Positions 1 through 8,774 of a DNA stretch of 64,000 nucleotides are shown here, one piece after another. Under the pieces are notes generated by a model. That model searched no databases and was not told the DNA's origin. It saw nothing but the letters and a program-made list of their open reading frames with translations. A program made the position numbers and the translations under genes. The DNA lies in assembly GCA_965217125.1 (NCBI GenBank), contig OZ244244.1:1054001-1118000 (forward strand), in the 5' to 3' direction. The first letter of the stretch is position 1. Each line of letters opens with the position of its first letter. Source of the DNA: JAAOIF01 sp965217125. GTDB lineage: Bacteria > Pseudomonadota > Gammaproteobacteria > PS1 > Pseudothioglobaceae.

Positions 1-2
1 CC

Positions 3-356
3 TCAGTTGAAGTGCAAAAAAGCCCGTCTATTTTCCTGCAAAATATGCAAGGCTCAATTATGCCAATTGTAACTGCACACGGCGAAGGTCGTGCTAATTT
101 TGCTAATGGCGTGTTTAATTCAGCACTAAAATATGTAGATTATCAGGGCAATCCCACCCAAATTTATCCACACAATCCAAACGGTTCAGATTTTGCCAGC
201 GCCGGGCTAAGCAATGATTCTGGTCAAGTAACTTTGATGATGCCACACCCTGAGCGCGTCTTCAGAACAGTGCAAAACTCATACCACCCAAACGATTGGA
301 ATGATCGCAGCCCGTGGATGAGGATGTTTGAAAATGCCAGATTTTGGGTTGATTAA
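3..356 (+). CDS. purL: Phosphoribosylformylglycinamidine synthase, C-terminal end (partial)
   Basis: The reading frame is open from the window edge, so this is the tail of a gene that starts upstream. It encodes the end of the glutamine amidotransferase domain of PurL, which makes formylglycinamidine ribonucleotide in purine synthesis. The block MPIVTAHGEGRANF and the motif MMPHPERVFRT match the family; the His and Glu of PHPER are the catalytic partners of the glutaminase cysteine, which lies outside the window. The end, SPWMRMFENARFW, is the usual PurL C-terminus, so the 3' end is intact. Confidence 0.93.
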   Translation, partial: SVEVQKSPSIFLQNMQGSIMPIVTAHGEGRANFANGVFNSALKYVDYQGNPTQIYPHNPNGSDFASAGLSNDSGQVTLMMPHPERVFRTVQNSYHPNDWNDRSPWMRMFENARFWVD

Positions 357-387
357 ATAACAAACTTCAAAAATCAAGGAGCTAAAA

Positions 388-1197
388 ATGAATATAGCGA
401 TTGTAGGTTATGGATATGTTGGCAAAGCATATTATAATTTTATTAAAAATCATCATAATACATTAATTTATGATATTAATTGCAAAGCAGAAAATGTATC
501 ATCTGATATATCTATTTTAGATGGTAGCGAGCTGATTGTTATTTGCTTACCAACGCAAATGAATGATGATAAATCTTGCAATATAACACAAATAGAGGGG
601 GTGTTATCTTATTTACAAAATAACAATAAATTGATTTTAATAAAATCAACCATACCGCCAGGCACAACAGATTATTTTTGTGCTAATTTCCCTAAACTAA
701 ATTTTGTTTTTAGCCCTGAATACATCGGAGAGAGTAAATATTTTTTGCCTTATCCTTATGATTTTAATCAAGATATTATCAAAACACCGTTTTTTATTTT
801 TGGCGGATTGACAAAATATACAGAAAAAATAGCGCAACTATATATTGAAATAGTAGGCCCTATACCTAAAATATATCAAACAAGCGCCATCAATGCAGAA
901 ACTTGTAAATATATGGAAAATGCTTTTTTCGCCACTAAAGTTGTTTTTTGTAATGAATTTGCCCAAATCGCCAAAACTTTAGGCGCAAACTACAATCAAG
1001 TGCGTAGTTTATGGTTAGCAGACCCCAGAATAAACCCAATGCACACAGCAGTTTTTGATAACGATATTTGCTATGGCGGAAAATGCTTACCAAAAGACAT
1101 TAATGCCATCATTTTTGAATCTGAAAAACACGGATATTCACCAGAGTTTTTAAAAGAAGTAGAAAAATCTAATAGCAGAATTGGGAAATTGAAGTAA
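388..1197 (+). CDS. Short UDP-glucose/GDP-mannose dehydrogenase family protein
   Basis: Likely oxidises a nucleotide sugar to the uronic acid with NAD. The N-terminus has the Rossmann motif GYGYVG (residues 7-12), then KSTIPPGTT and FSPEYIGES. The active-site motif GGKCLPKD sits near residues 230-237 with the catalytic Cys about 233. The protein stops about 35 residues later, at 269 aa, whereas family members usually run to 390-450 aa. The C-terminal UDP-binding domain is therefore absent, while the dinucleotide-binding and dimerisation/catalytic parts remain. A good Shine-Dalgarno AAGGAG precedes the ATG. It is the first gene of a tight cluster; the next gene starts 2 nt after its stop. It may be a natural short form or a truncated enzyme. 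Confidence 0.8.
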   Translation: MNIAIVGYGYVGKAYYNFIKNHHNTLIYDINCKAENVSSDISILDGSELIVICLPTQMNDDKSCNITQIEGVLSYLQNNNKLILIKSTIPPGTTDYFCANFPKLNFVFSPEYIGESKYFLPYPYDFNQDIIKTPFFIFGGLTKYTEKIAQLYIEIVGPIPKIYQTSAINAETCKYMENAFFATKVVFCNEFAQIAKTLGANYNQVRSLWLADPRINPMHTAVFDNDICYGGKCLPKDINAIIFESEKHGYSPEFLKEVEKSNSRIGKLK

Positions 1198-1199
1198 AA

Positions 1200-3068
1200 A
1201 TGCAAAAAATAATTGCAGTTATAGGTAATGCAAATATTGACCACAATATTGAGCAACAAAAAATATCCTATGAATTAGGAAAAATGATTATTGACAATGG
1301 CTATATTTTAGCAACAGGCGGGCTTGGTGGCGTAATGGAATATGCTTCAAATGGTGCTAAAAAATCTAGCAAATATCAGCAAGGTTCAATTATTGGGTTT
1401 TTGCCAAACTATATAATTAATAACCAAAATAGCGATATAGCAATACCCACAGGTATGGGCTTAGCAAGAAATTTATTATTAATTAGTTCGGCTAATGCTG
1501 TGATAGCAATTGGTGGCTGCTCAGGAACATTAAACGAAATTTCAGCCTCGTGGCAAATGAATAAATTAATCATCGGCTTAAAAATTGATGGCTGGAGTAA
1601 GAAATTATGTGGACAAGCACTCGATAAAAGAAGAGATGACATTATTTTTTGTGCAAAAGATGCAAGCGAAGCAATCAAAATCTTAAATGATAAAATCCTA
1701 GATTATCAAACAAGAAAATTCTTAGGGGTTAATGCAAGAATAAGCCAATCAACAGCTAAAAAAATCATTAAAAATCATTTTTCAATTAAAACCAACCTTT
1801 CTTTTTTAGGAAAAGGAAAAGAGGGTTTTATTTTTTCCGATAAAACAAACATCTTTAAAGTAATTGATAACTCAAAAAATCCACTGGAATTATATTGGAC
1901 ACTTTTATCCCTTTCAGAAACATCTAAACCGCAATCTAAAAATGATATATTTCCAGCCTTTAGTATATCATTTGCTAGCGATATGCTAAATACTGGTAAT
2001 GATTATATATTTATCAAATACAAAAATACCAAAACGGATGAACTACTAAAATACCCTAAAATTAATATTGATAAATTTATTGATTTACTTAAAAAAATTC
2101 ATAGAATAAACTGGGTATTTACCGATTTTAAACCACAAAATATAAGGGCAACTAAGCAAGGGCATTTGTTAATAGTTGATATTGGGCGAAGTTTTTTACC
2201 GCTATCAGATAATTTATTTAAAAGTATGTGCCGTAGGGCTTTTGTTACATACAAATTGCAGGACAAATTACTAAACCCACAACAATATAAACAATATTTA
2301 TCCTCAGTAAATAAAACTGAAGATTTTGCTTTAATATCTGCCGAGTATGGGCTTATAGAAAGTGAGTTAAAACAAGAATTTAATAGCTTTTATCACAAAA
2401 TAATAACTACCAATAAAAAAGACATTTTAAATCCAATTATTGCCAATATTTTTCAAAAACATCTTAAGACAAAAAGTGTTTTAGATTATGGGTCTGGATA
2501 TGGTGATATGTCGAAACTATTGCAAGAAAAAGGGGTATCTGTTAGTAGTTATGAGCCTGATAAAGAAGTGCTACAAAAAAATAAGGAAAAATATTATCAA
2601 GGAATTAATATTTTAGACAAATCTAATATTGAAGAAAAAATCAAACAAGGATTAACATTTGAAGGAGTTTTATGTTCATTAGTTTTATGTCATAAATTAG
2701 CAGAAACTAAACAACAACAAAATGATAGTATCAATCAAATAATGTCAAACATAACCCAACTTTCAAGCAAGTATGTTGTTATCGTTATTTGTAATCCATT
2801 ATATACTTACCAAACTGATTCAGCATTACAAGTTAGGTTCTTGCCTGATAATTTTAATTATCAAAATCATACAGAGTTTACTAAAAAAATACACTCATCA
2901 AACAGGGAGCGTGTTGATATTCACCGACCTTTATCTTTTTATGAAAAGTTATTTCAAAATCACAAACTTAAAATTAATAAAATTATTCAAACAAATGATA
3001 AAAACAATAAAAATTCAATAAAAAATTCCGATTTTATGATATTCATCTTACAAAAATATGTCGCCTAA
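1200..3068 (+). CDS. Three-domain fusion: LOG/SLOG domain + kinase-like domain + SAM methyltransferase
   Basis: A 622-residue protein that looks like three enzymes in one chain. Residues 1-165 resemble the TIGR00725/LOG (SLOG) Rossmann family: ATGGLGGVME (38-47), GLARN (87-91) and GGCSGTLNE (105-113), close to the PGGxGTxxE nucleotide/phosphoribohydrolase motif. Residues about 195-400 look like a protein-kinase fold, with a glycine-rich GKGKEGFIF loop, FKVI as possible lysine strand, WVFTDFKPQN (D309, N314) as catalytic loop and VDIG (326-329) in the DFG place. Residues about 410-620 are a class I methyltransferase with VLDYGSGYGD (motif I at 429-435). The start is 2 nt after the dehydrogenase and the end overlaps the glycosyltransferase by 11 nt, so all are probably co-translated. 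The substrate is unknown; context suggests a nucleotide-linked sugar or surface glycan. Confidence 0.75.
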   Translation: MQKIIAVIGNANIDHNIEQQKISYELGKMIIDNGYILATGGLGGVMEYASNGAKKSSKYQQGSIIGFLPNYIINNQNSDIAIPTGMGLARNLLLISSANAVIAIGGCSGTLNEISASWQMNKLIIGLKIDGWSKKLCGQALDKRRDDIIFCAKDASEAIKILNDKILDYQTRKFLGVNARISQSTAKKIIKNHFSIKTNLSFLGKGKEGFIFSDKTNIFKVIDNSKNPLELYWTLLSLSETSKPQSKNDIFPAFSISFASDMLNTGNDYIFIKYKNTKTDELLKYPKINIDKFIDLLKKIHRINWVFTDFKPQNIRATKQGHLLIVDIGRSFLPLSDNLFKSMCRRAFVTYKLQDKLLNPQQYKQYLSSVNKTEDFALISAEYGLIESELKQEFNSFYHKIITTNKKDILNPIIANIFQKHLKTKSVLDYGSGYGDMSKLLQEKGVSVSSYEPDKEVLQKNKEKYYQGINILDKSNIEEKIKQGLTFEGVLCSLVLCHKLAETKQQQNDSINQIMSNITQLSSKYVVIVICNPLYTYQTDSALQVRFLPDNFNYQNHTEFTKKIHSSNRERVDIHRPLSFYEKLFQNHKLKINKIIQTNDKNNKNSIKNSDFMIFILQKYVA

Positions 3069-5403
3069 AACAGCTCCAATAATTGTTATCATAGCAACAA
3101 GTTTTTCAAGAACCAATTTATTGCTTACACGCTCTTTAAAATCTGTTTATCAACAAACTAATATTTGCCCACATCAGATTTATATTGTTGATGATAATAC
3201 AGTAGAAAAAAATAAAACACACTCAAAAGAATATAGAAAAATAAAATCTGGTATTGATAAACTCAGAAACGATATATTGAAACCAAAACTTGAGGAACTA
3301 AAAAAACAAAAAAAATATTGCGACACAAAATTTGATAGTTTTTTTCATACCACTTTATTAACAAATAAGAGAACTAAGAAATTCTCAGGAACAGGTGCTT
3401 GGAATACGGCGGCTTTTAAGGCATTGCAATACAAAGATAAGAGATATTTTTTAGCTTTTTTAGATGATGATGATAGCTGGCAGCATAATTATTTAACAGA
3501 AGTTTATCAAAATACTATTCCCGACACTCAAACTAAAAATACTTCTGTGGTTGCTGTAATTACTGGATTTAATAGAATAGAAAACAAAAAAAATATTGCC
3601 ATAAAACCTAATAAAAATAAATTCACTAAAGGGAATTTATTTATTAAAAACCAAGGATTGCAAGGTAGTAATTTATTTATTGAACTAAAAACATTTTGGT
3701 CTATTGGTGGTTTTGACGAGAGTTTAAAAAGCACAACAGATAGAGATATATCTATTAGACTTATTGAATATACAGAAGCAAAGCCATCAAAAAAAATTAA
3801 ATTCATTGATAGTGTTTTAATGGACCATTATGCTGTTGATAACAATTGCGTAACAAGAAATAATCAATATAAATGGCATGGATTGGATAATTTTTATCGT
3901 AAATACTCTGTGCAATTCCCGCATTTGCAAGAAGAATCACTAAATAGAGCTAAAAAATTATTTAATTATGATTATTCTGACCAAGTAAAACACCCATTAT
4001 CGATAGCAGAAGGGCTTATTAAACCAAGCCATAAACCGAAAAAATTTAACCTTATTATTGGCGTTATATCAAATAATCACACTACTTTAAAAGCATTATT
4101 AAAATCATTTTTAGCGCTATATGAAAAGCAAAAAAAAATGCTTGATGATTATTGTTTTCTAGTGTTAGATAATGCTGTTGATGAATATGAATTAACCCCT
4201 ATTATTAATTATTTCCAGCAAGAAAAAACAATAAAAATAACAGCAATAAAAAATACAACCAAGCAAACAATTGCTGACAATAGAACAAAATTACAAAAAG
4301 AGATGTATTTAATAGGAGGAAAATTATTCAACCACAAATGTGTTTCATGGATTGTAGATGATGACTGTTTGTTTGATACACAGAGTCAAATTGAATATTT
4401 TCTAACAATAGCTCAATATAACAATACAAAAATAGATGCTTTATTTGGTGGTGTATCAGATGCACCTCCTTTGCCTTTTCTGAGCACTTTAAGAACACAA
4501 TTAATTGATTTTTATTATAATTTAATTTATTTTGAAAATGCTAAGCCCGATGAGGAATTTAAAACACCAAATAATGGGATGCATGATGAGTATTATTATG
4601 ATTTGTCAAACAGTAATTTTAAGCATTTGGAATACCCACATTACTACCACAGTCAAGAAAAAATAAATAAAAATGTATTTAAATTATTTTTGCAACAAAC
4701 AATTTTATTGGCAGATGGCGTTAATGTTTTTAGAAAAATAACCTTTGAAGCAAAAAACTTAGGCAAAATAACAACAGAATCTATTTATCGTGGCGGCAAT
4801 ACTATTATTTTTAATCAAAAACTTTTAAAAATACCAAATTACACGCCAAAAAATGATACATACAATAGAAGAAGTGATTTTAATTGGGCAATTATTAATA
4901 AATACCTTGCTAATAGAAAGCTATTTGAGATAGTGTTGCCACTTAAACATGATAGAACCTTACAAAAAACCTCTTTAATTAGCAACAAAAACAAGTTAGA
5001 AGCAGATATTAAAGGTTTGATTTTTTATCGCATATTTGAAGAAATATTAAGTAAAAACTATCAAGAAAAAAATATTAAAAGCGCTAAACGATACTACAAA
5101 AAAATACAAAAAGATATACTTTTAAAAATCAAGGTTAATAATGATAGAACACAGTTACTACTACTTTTAATATTGAATAAATTAGATAATCACAAAGCAT
5201 GGTGGTTTGATAATGCCTACAGAAAAGACATTAATCATTTGGTTCAGCACAACATCAATATAATCAAAATTTTATTATATGAATTAGGCGAGCAAAAATT
5301 TGAATCTATGTTAGAAAAATTAGAAAATGAGTTGAAATTAGATGATAATTTTTTTAATAATATTTTTAATGATATAAACGATATAAAAAACACTATAAAT
5401 TAA
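3058..5403 (+). CDS. Bidomain family 2 glycosyltransferase
   Basis: A 781-residue protein with two GT-A type domains. The first (about 1-300) starts with IVIIATSFSRTNLLLTRSLK and IYIVDDN, has the metal/donor acidic run LDDDDSW (D136-D139), and continues with GSNLFIELKTFWSIGGFDE and TTDRDISIRL, typical of GT2. The second (about 325-600) starts LIIGVISNNHTTLKALL and has WIVDDDC (D434-D436). The last 180 residues are helical, Lys-rich and unassigned. No membrane segment is obvious, so it probably works at the inner membrane face or in the cytosol. It overlaps the upstream fusion gene by 11 nt and its TAA directly abuts the ATG of the deacetylase. The acceptor and sugars cannot be read from sequence. 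Confidence 0.8.
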   Translation: MSPKTAPIIVIIATSFSRTNLLLTRSLKSVYQQTNICPHQIYIVDDNTVEKNKTHSKEYRKIKSGIDKLRNDILKPKLEELKKQKKYCDTKFDSFFHTTLLTNKRTKKFSGTGAWNTAAFKALQYKDKRYFLAFLDDDDSWQHNYLTEVYQNTIPDTQTKNTSVVAVITGFNRIENKKNIAIKPNKNKFTKGNLFIKNQGLQGSNLFIELKTFWSIGGFDESLKSTTDRDISIRLIEYTEAKPSKKIKFIDSVLMDHYAVDNNCVTRNNQYKWHGLDNFYRKYSVQFPHLQEESLNRAKKLFNYDYSDQVKHPLSIAEGLIKPSHKPKKFNLIIGVISNNHTTLKALLKSFLALYEKQKKMLDDYCFLVLDNAVDEYELTPIINYFQQEKTIKITAIKNTTKQTIADNRTKLQKEMYLIGGKLFNHKCVSWIVDDDCLFDTQSQIEYFLTIAQYNNTKIDALFGGVSDAPPLPFLSTLRTQLIDFYYNLIYFENAKPDEEFKTPNNGMHDEYYYDLSNSNFKHLEYPHYYHSQEKINKNVFKLFLQQTILLADGVNVFRKITFEAKNLGKITTESIYRGGNTIIFNQKLLKIPNYTPKNDTYNRRSDFNWAIINKYLANRKLFEIVLPLKHDRTLQKTSLISNKNKLEADIKGLIFYRIFEEILSKNYQEKNIKSAKRYYKKIQKDILLKIKVNNDRTQLLLLLILNKLDNHKAWWFDNAYRKDINHLVQHNINIIKILLYELGEQKFESMLEKLENELKLDDNFFNNIFNDINDIKNTIN

Positions 5404-6216
5404 ATGATTAAACAACTAAATCAGAATAGTAATTTTTGGATGTTTCATCGTGTCAGTTTTGCTAACGATGATATAGACAATAATATAGCAGATATTTATA
5501 AACAACGAGGAATGTTGCATACTTATGATGAAATAATCACCTTAATAGATTTGGCTTATAGTGAGGGTTATAAATTTGGTTCAATAAAACAAGCTTTAAA
5601 AAATAAAAACATCATCCATTTAAGCTTTGATGATGGCTACAAAGAGCATTTGATGGTCGCAGAAAAACTTAAAAATAAATATAATTTTTTATGGGAAGAT
5701 ATTACTTTTTCAATTAATATTAGAAACTCTTTTTACAACAAAAAATTTTCTATGGATTTAATTTACAAATTATATGATGAAGGGCGATTAGCCGATTTAA
5801 GTAAAATTTTGCCTAAAAAAATAACTAATACAATGAGTGGTATTAAAGGTGAGATATTTAGTTCTAAAAAATACATTGCTGCACTCAATACATTAAACAT
5901 AGATTTAAAAAAATGTTTTCTTAATGCTGACGAGGTTCTTAGTCTTGCTAAATTATTTTCTATAGCAAGCCATTGTGTGAATCACTGTTATTTAACTTCT
6001 TTAACTGAAAAAAATATTCTTTATGAACTAAATAAATCCAAACAATTTCTGGAATATAAGTTGAATGTTAAAATTACAACTATTTGCTATCCAGATGGAA
6101 AAAACAACCATAAAATACAAATGTTGTCTAAAAAATGTGGCTATAAATACGGTTTATCAATATCTCATAATGAGTGTAATTATCAGATAGGAAGAAAAAT
6201 ACCCAGATTAACATAA
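5404..6216 (+). CDS. Polysaccharide deacetylase (NodB/CE4 family)
   Basis: A 270-aa metal-dependent deacetylase of carbohydrate esterase family 4. The sequence has the family triad LSFDDGY (catalytic and metal Asp 76/77), SHCVNHCYLT (H190 and H194, the H-S/T-x-x-H-like metal motif) and a ICYPDGKNN segment matching the downstream P-x-G motif. No signal peptide or membrane anchor is visible at the N-terminus (MIKQLNQNSNFWMFHR), so it may act on a cytosolic lipid-linked or nucleotide-linked sugar instead of a finished polymer. The ATG follows the stop of the glycosyltransferase without a gap, indicating translational coupling. Confidence 0.8.
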   Translation: MIKQLNQNSNFWMFHRVSFANDDIDNNIADIYKQRGMLHTYDEIITLIDLAYSEGYKFGSIKQALKNKNIIHLSFDDGYKEHLMVAEKLKNKYNFLWEDITFSINIRNSFYNKKFSMDLIYKLYDEGRLADLSKILPKKITNTMSGIKGEIFSSKKYIAALNTLNIDLKKCFLNADEVLSLAKLFSIASHCVNHCYLTSLTEKNILYELNKSKQFLEYKLNVKITTICYPDGKNNHKIQMLSKKCGYKYGLSISHNECNYQIGRKIPRLT

Positions 6217-6356
6217 AAATATTATGAAACTCTTAACTCCTATCACTTATTTTAAAAAAATATACCGATATTCAAAAATTTTGGAACAAGATTGACACAA
6301 CAAAAAAGCAGAAAATTATTAGATTTAACTATTCTTAAAAAGAACTGTAGAAAAAA
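6217..6356 (+). other. Spacer with two short frames, possible gene remnant
   Basis: The 140 bp between the deacetylase and epimerase genes hold an ATG frame at 6224-6295 (23 codons, starting MKLLTPITYFKKIYRY) followed in another frame by a TTG frame at about 6291-6359 (ending ILKKNCRKK). The stop of the second frame overlaps the epimerase start as ATGA. The tight overlap resembles a functional gene boundary, so this may be a small or nearly deleted gene broken by a frameshift. No family is recognised. No clear terminator or promoter is seen. Confidence 0.3.
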
Positions 6357-7196
6357 ATGAAAATATTAGTTACAGGCTGCAACGGCTATATTGGTTCGCA
6401 CTTAGTAAAGCAGTTAAGCAAAAAAGGATACCAAGTAGATGGGCTAGATTATAAAAAAGGCAATAATATAAGCCACTATACAAAACAAATATGGCATACA
6501 GATATAACAGGCAATTTTTCTGCAGAGCTTACAGCTGTCAAATGGGATGTTGTTTGCCATCTCGCAGCGCTGACAAGAGTAGCCCACTCTGTAGAATTTC
6601 CTACTTCTTATTACGAAACCAACTGGAGAGGCACTGTTAATCTTTTGAAAAAACTGCACTACAAACATTTTATCTTCGCATCCACCGGAGCAACCGAAGA
6701 TAACAGCTCCCCTTACGCTAAATCTAAGGCTATAGCAGAAAATTCTATCCGTGAAATTAGTAAAAACTATACTATTTTTCGGTTTTTTAATGTTGTAGGA
6801 GAAGGAGAATTTAAAATTACTAACCCTGATAGCCTTATGGCAAAACTCAAAAAAGCAACCAAAACAGGAGAATTTGTTATTTACGGAGCAGACTATCCTA
6901 ATACCAAAGACGGCACTTGCGTCAGGGATTATTGCCATGTAGAAGATATCGCAGCTGCTATAGTAAAAGCAGTAGAAAACCCTCCCGCAAATAGCCCTTA
7001 TGAATGTTTAGGTTATGGACAATCTACAACTGTTCGTGAATTTGTAGATGCCTACCGCAAAATCAATCAATTAAATTTTGAAGTGAAAGTAGGAAATAGA
7101 AGAACAGGCGACAAAGAAATCAGCGAAGTTCCTTTTGTCTCACACTATATGAAACAAAACTATTCATTAGAACAACTTGTTTTAGAAAAAATATAA
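6357..7196 (+). CDS. NAD-dependent epimerase/dehydratase (GalE-like)
   Basis: Short-chain dehydrogenase-type nucleotide-sugar enzyme of 279 aa, probably a UDP-hexose 4-epimerase. The N-terminal VTGCNGYIGSHL is the GxxGxxG dinucleotide site. SPYAKSKAIAE carries the YxxxK catalytic pair (Y120, K124). VRDYCHVEDIA and the segment ECLGYGQSTTVREFVDAY are characteristic of UDP-glucose/UDP-glucuronate epimerases. At 279 aa it is shorter than E. coli GalE (338 aa) but complete at both ends. It closes the glycan cluster and, together with the UDP-sugar dehydrogenase at its start, could supply an uncommon uronic acid. Base composition is less AT-rich than in the preceding four genes. Confidence 0.82.
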   Translation: MKILVTGCNGYIGSHLVKQLSKKGYQVDGLDYKKGNNISHYTKQIWHTDITGNFSAELTAVKWDVVCHLAALTRVAHSVEFPTSYYETNWRGTVNLLKKLHYKHFIFASTGATEDNSSPYAKSKAIAENSIREISKNYTIFRFFNVVGEGEFKITNPDSLMAKLKKATKTGEFVIYGADYPNTKDGTCVRDYCHVEDIAAAIVKAVENPPANSPYECLGYGQSTTVREFVDAYRKINQLNFEVKVGNRRTGDKEISEVPFVSHYMKQNYSLEQLVLEKI

Positions 7197-7300
7197 AATA
7201 TAATATATGCAAACCCATTTATTAAAAAAATTGACAACAGCAGAGATTTATTTTTAAAAGCAGGCATGCAAAAAAAATATTAACAATACCAAAGCATAAA

Positions 7301-7957
7301 TTGATTAACTACCAACTAATTCGTTCAAATCGTAAAACTTTGTCTTTGCAAATTGACAAGGATGGTAAGCTTTTAGTGCGAGCGCCGATGCGTTTTAGTA
7401 TTAAAAAAATCGAGGCATTTATCTTTGAAAAACAGCGTTGGATTACTAACAAACAGCAGCAAATACAAGCACAAAAACCTGCTAAAACGCAATACCAAGA
7501 AGATGAGTTTTTTTTATTTTTGGGTGAATCTTACCCGCTTAAATTAGTCAATACAGGCGAGCCACTCGCACTTAAAAATAATATTTTCCAGCTAAATACC
7601 CGCTTTGACCCCCGGTCAGCCTTTCATTGGTTTTACAAAAAAGAATTTATTAAAATTGCTATGCCAATACTTGAGCAACTTGCCGATAAACATAGTTTAA
7701 ATTACAAAAAAGTTCGCTTTAAAGCGCAAAAAACCCGCTGGGGCTCGTGCAGTGTCAATAATAATATCAACCTTAATTACCTACTAATGATGGCGCCAAT
7801 GTCGGTTATCAATAGCGTCATCGCCCACGAACTAGCCCACATCACCCACAAAAATCATTCAAAAAAATTCTACGCCCTACTCCAACAAATAACACCCGAA
7901 CACAAACACGCAAACCTCTGGCTCAAACAAAATACTCAAAAACTCCATAATTTATAA
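7301..7957 (+). CDS. YgjP-like metal-dependent hydrolase (DUF45)
   Basis: A 218-aa protein of the YgjP/WLM-like zincin family. The metal-binding motif HELAH lies at residues 176-180 and is followed by HKNHSKKFYALL, as in DUF45 proteins; KTRWGSCS, just upstream, is the other family hallmark. The N-terminus (YQLIRSNRKTLSLQIDKDGKLLVRAPM) matches the beta-rich start of the family. The only well-placed start is TTG at 7301; no strong ribosome site precedes it. No signal peptide, so cytosolic. The physiological substrate of the family is not settled. It lies downstream of the glycan island and is probably a backbone gene. Confidence 0.85.
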   Translation: MINYQLIRSNRKTLSLQIDKDGKLLVRAPMRFSIKKIEAFIFEKQRWITNKQQQIQAQKPAKTQYQEDEFFLFLGESYPLKLVNTGEPLALKNNIFQLNTRFDPRSAFHWFYKKEFIKIAMPILEQLADKHSLNYKKVRFKAQKTRWGSCSVNNNINLNYLLMMAPMSVINSVIAHELAHITHKNHSKKFYALLQQITPEHKHANLWLKQNTQKLHNL

Positions 7958-8047
7958 CATAAAAAAGGACTTGCATTCTCAGACTGTTATCTCAAATTAG
8001 AAAATAGCGTATACTTATTTTTCATTATTGTAAATTGACTTATTTAA

Positions 8048-8743
8048 ATGGAAAATAAACTAAAAAGTTGGGTTTTAAAACATCGATTTATCACCTTAAT
8101 TATAGGGTCGGCATTCGGCTTGTATATTTTTAACGCCTATTTGGATAATAATTATTTTTATATTATCAATATTAATCAAATTGACAACAAGCAGTTAATC
8201 AGTTCTGTTGCCTTTGTTTTATTGGGTTTACCAGTGTTGATACTTTTATGGTTTTTTAGGACTCACGATGTTAGAGAATCTATTCAAAAAACAGAAGAAT
8301 CCACTAGAACCAATATCTTATTTAATGCACAAAAATTACTTTTTAATAACAATCTTAAAGATAGAACTGTCGGTTTAATATTATTATTGCAATTAAAACA
8401 TCAAGGCTATTTCCGACATGAAATTGACATATCAACCAGAGGTACAGATTTGAAGAAGGCAGATTTGCAGAATTTAGATTTACAGGAGGTAGATTTGAGA
8501 GGGGCAATTTTAAATCATACAAATTTACATGAGGCAGATTTGAGAAGTGCAGATTTGAGAAATGCAGATTTGAGAGGGGCAAATTTAAGTCGTACAAATT
8601 TACAGGAGGCAGATTTTGGAAATGTAGATTTGAGAAATGTAGATTTGAGAGGGGCAGATTTGAGAAATGCAAAATACAATAATGCTACACAGTTTTCTGA
8701 TGGCTTTAATCCTATCGATTATAAGATGGTACATTATTTATAG
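8048..8743 (+). CDS. Membrane-anchored pentapeptide-repeat protein
   Basis: A 231-aa protein with two predicted membrane helices near the N-terminus (about residues 14-32 and 49-69), a short helical linker, and a C-terminal run of about 17 pentapeptide repeats of the A(D/N)LRx type from about residue 131 to 215. Such repeats fold into a right-handed quadrilateral beta-helix. The repeats are also visible in the DNA as a 15-nt periodicity (agatttgagaggggc-like units), suggesting growth by slippage. Related membrane-anchored pentapeptide proteins are mostly uncharacterised; some soluble ones mimic DNA and bind gyrase, which cannot be inferred here. It stands alone between ygjP-like and grxD (opposite strand). 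Confidence 0.8.
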   Translation: MENKLKSWVLKHRFITLIIGSAFGLYIFNAYLDNNYFYIININQIDNKQLISSVAFVLLGLPVLILLWFFRTHDVRESIQKTEESTRTNILFNAQKLLFNNNLKDRTVGLILLLQLKHQGYFRHEIDISTRGTDLKKADLQNLDLQEVDLRGAILNHTNLHEADLRSADLRNADLRGANLSRTNLQEADFGNVDLRNVDLRGADLRNAKYNNATQFSDGFNPIDYKMVHYL

Positions 8744-8774
8744 AATAGGTTATTCCTCGTTATAATACAAAGGC

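Noticed and set aside
8355..8672. Repetitive 105-aa frame opposite the pentapeptide gene
   Set aside because: Its LHFSNLP-type repeats are the antisense reading of the pentapeptide repeats; the sense strand has a sensible membrane protein.
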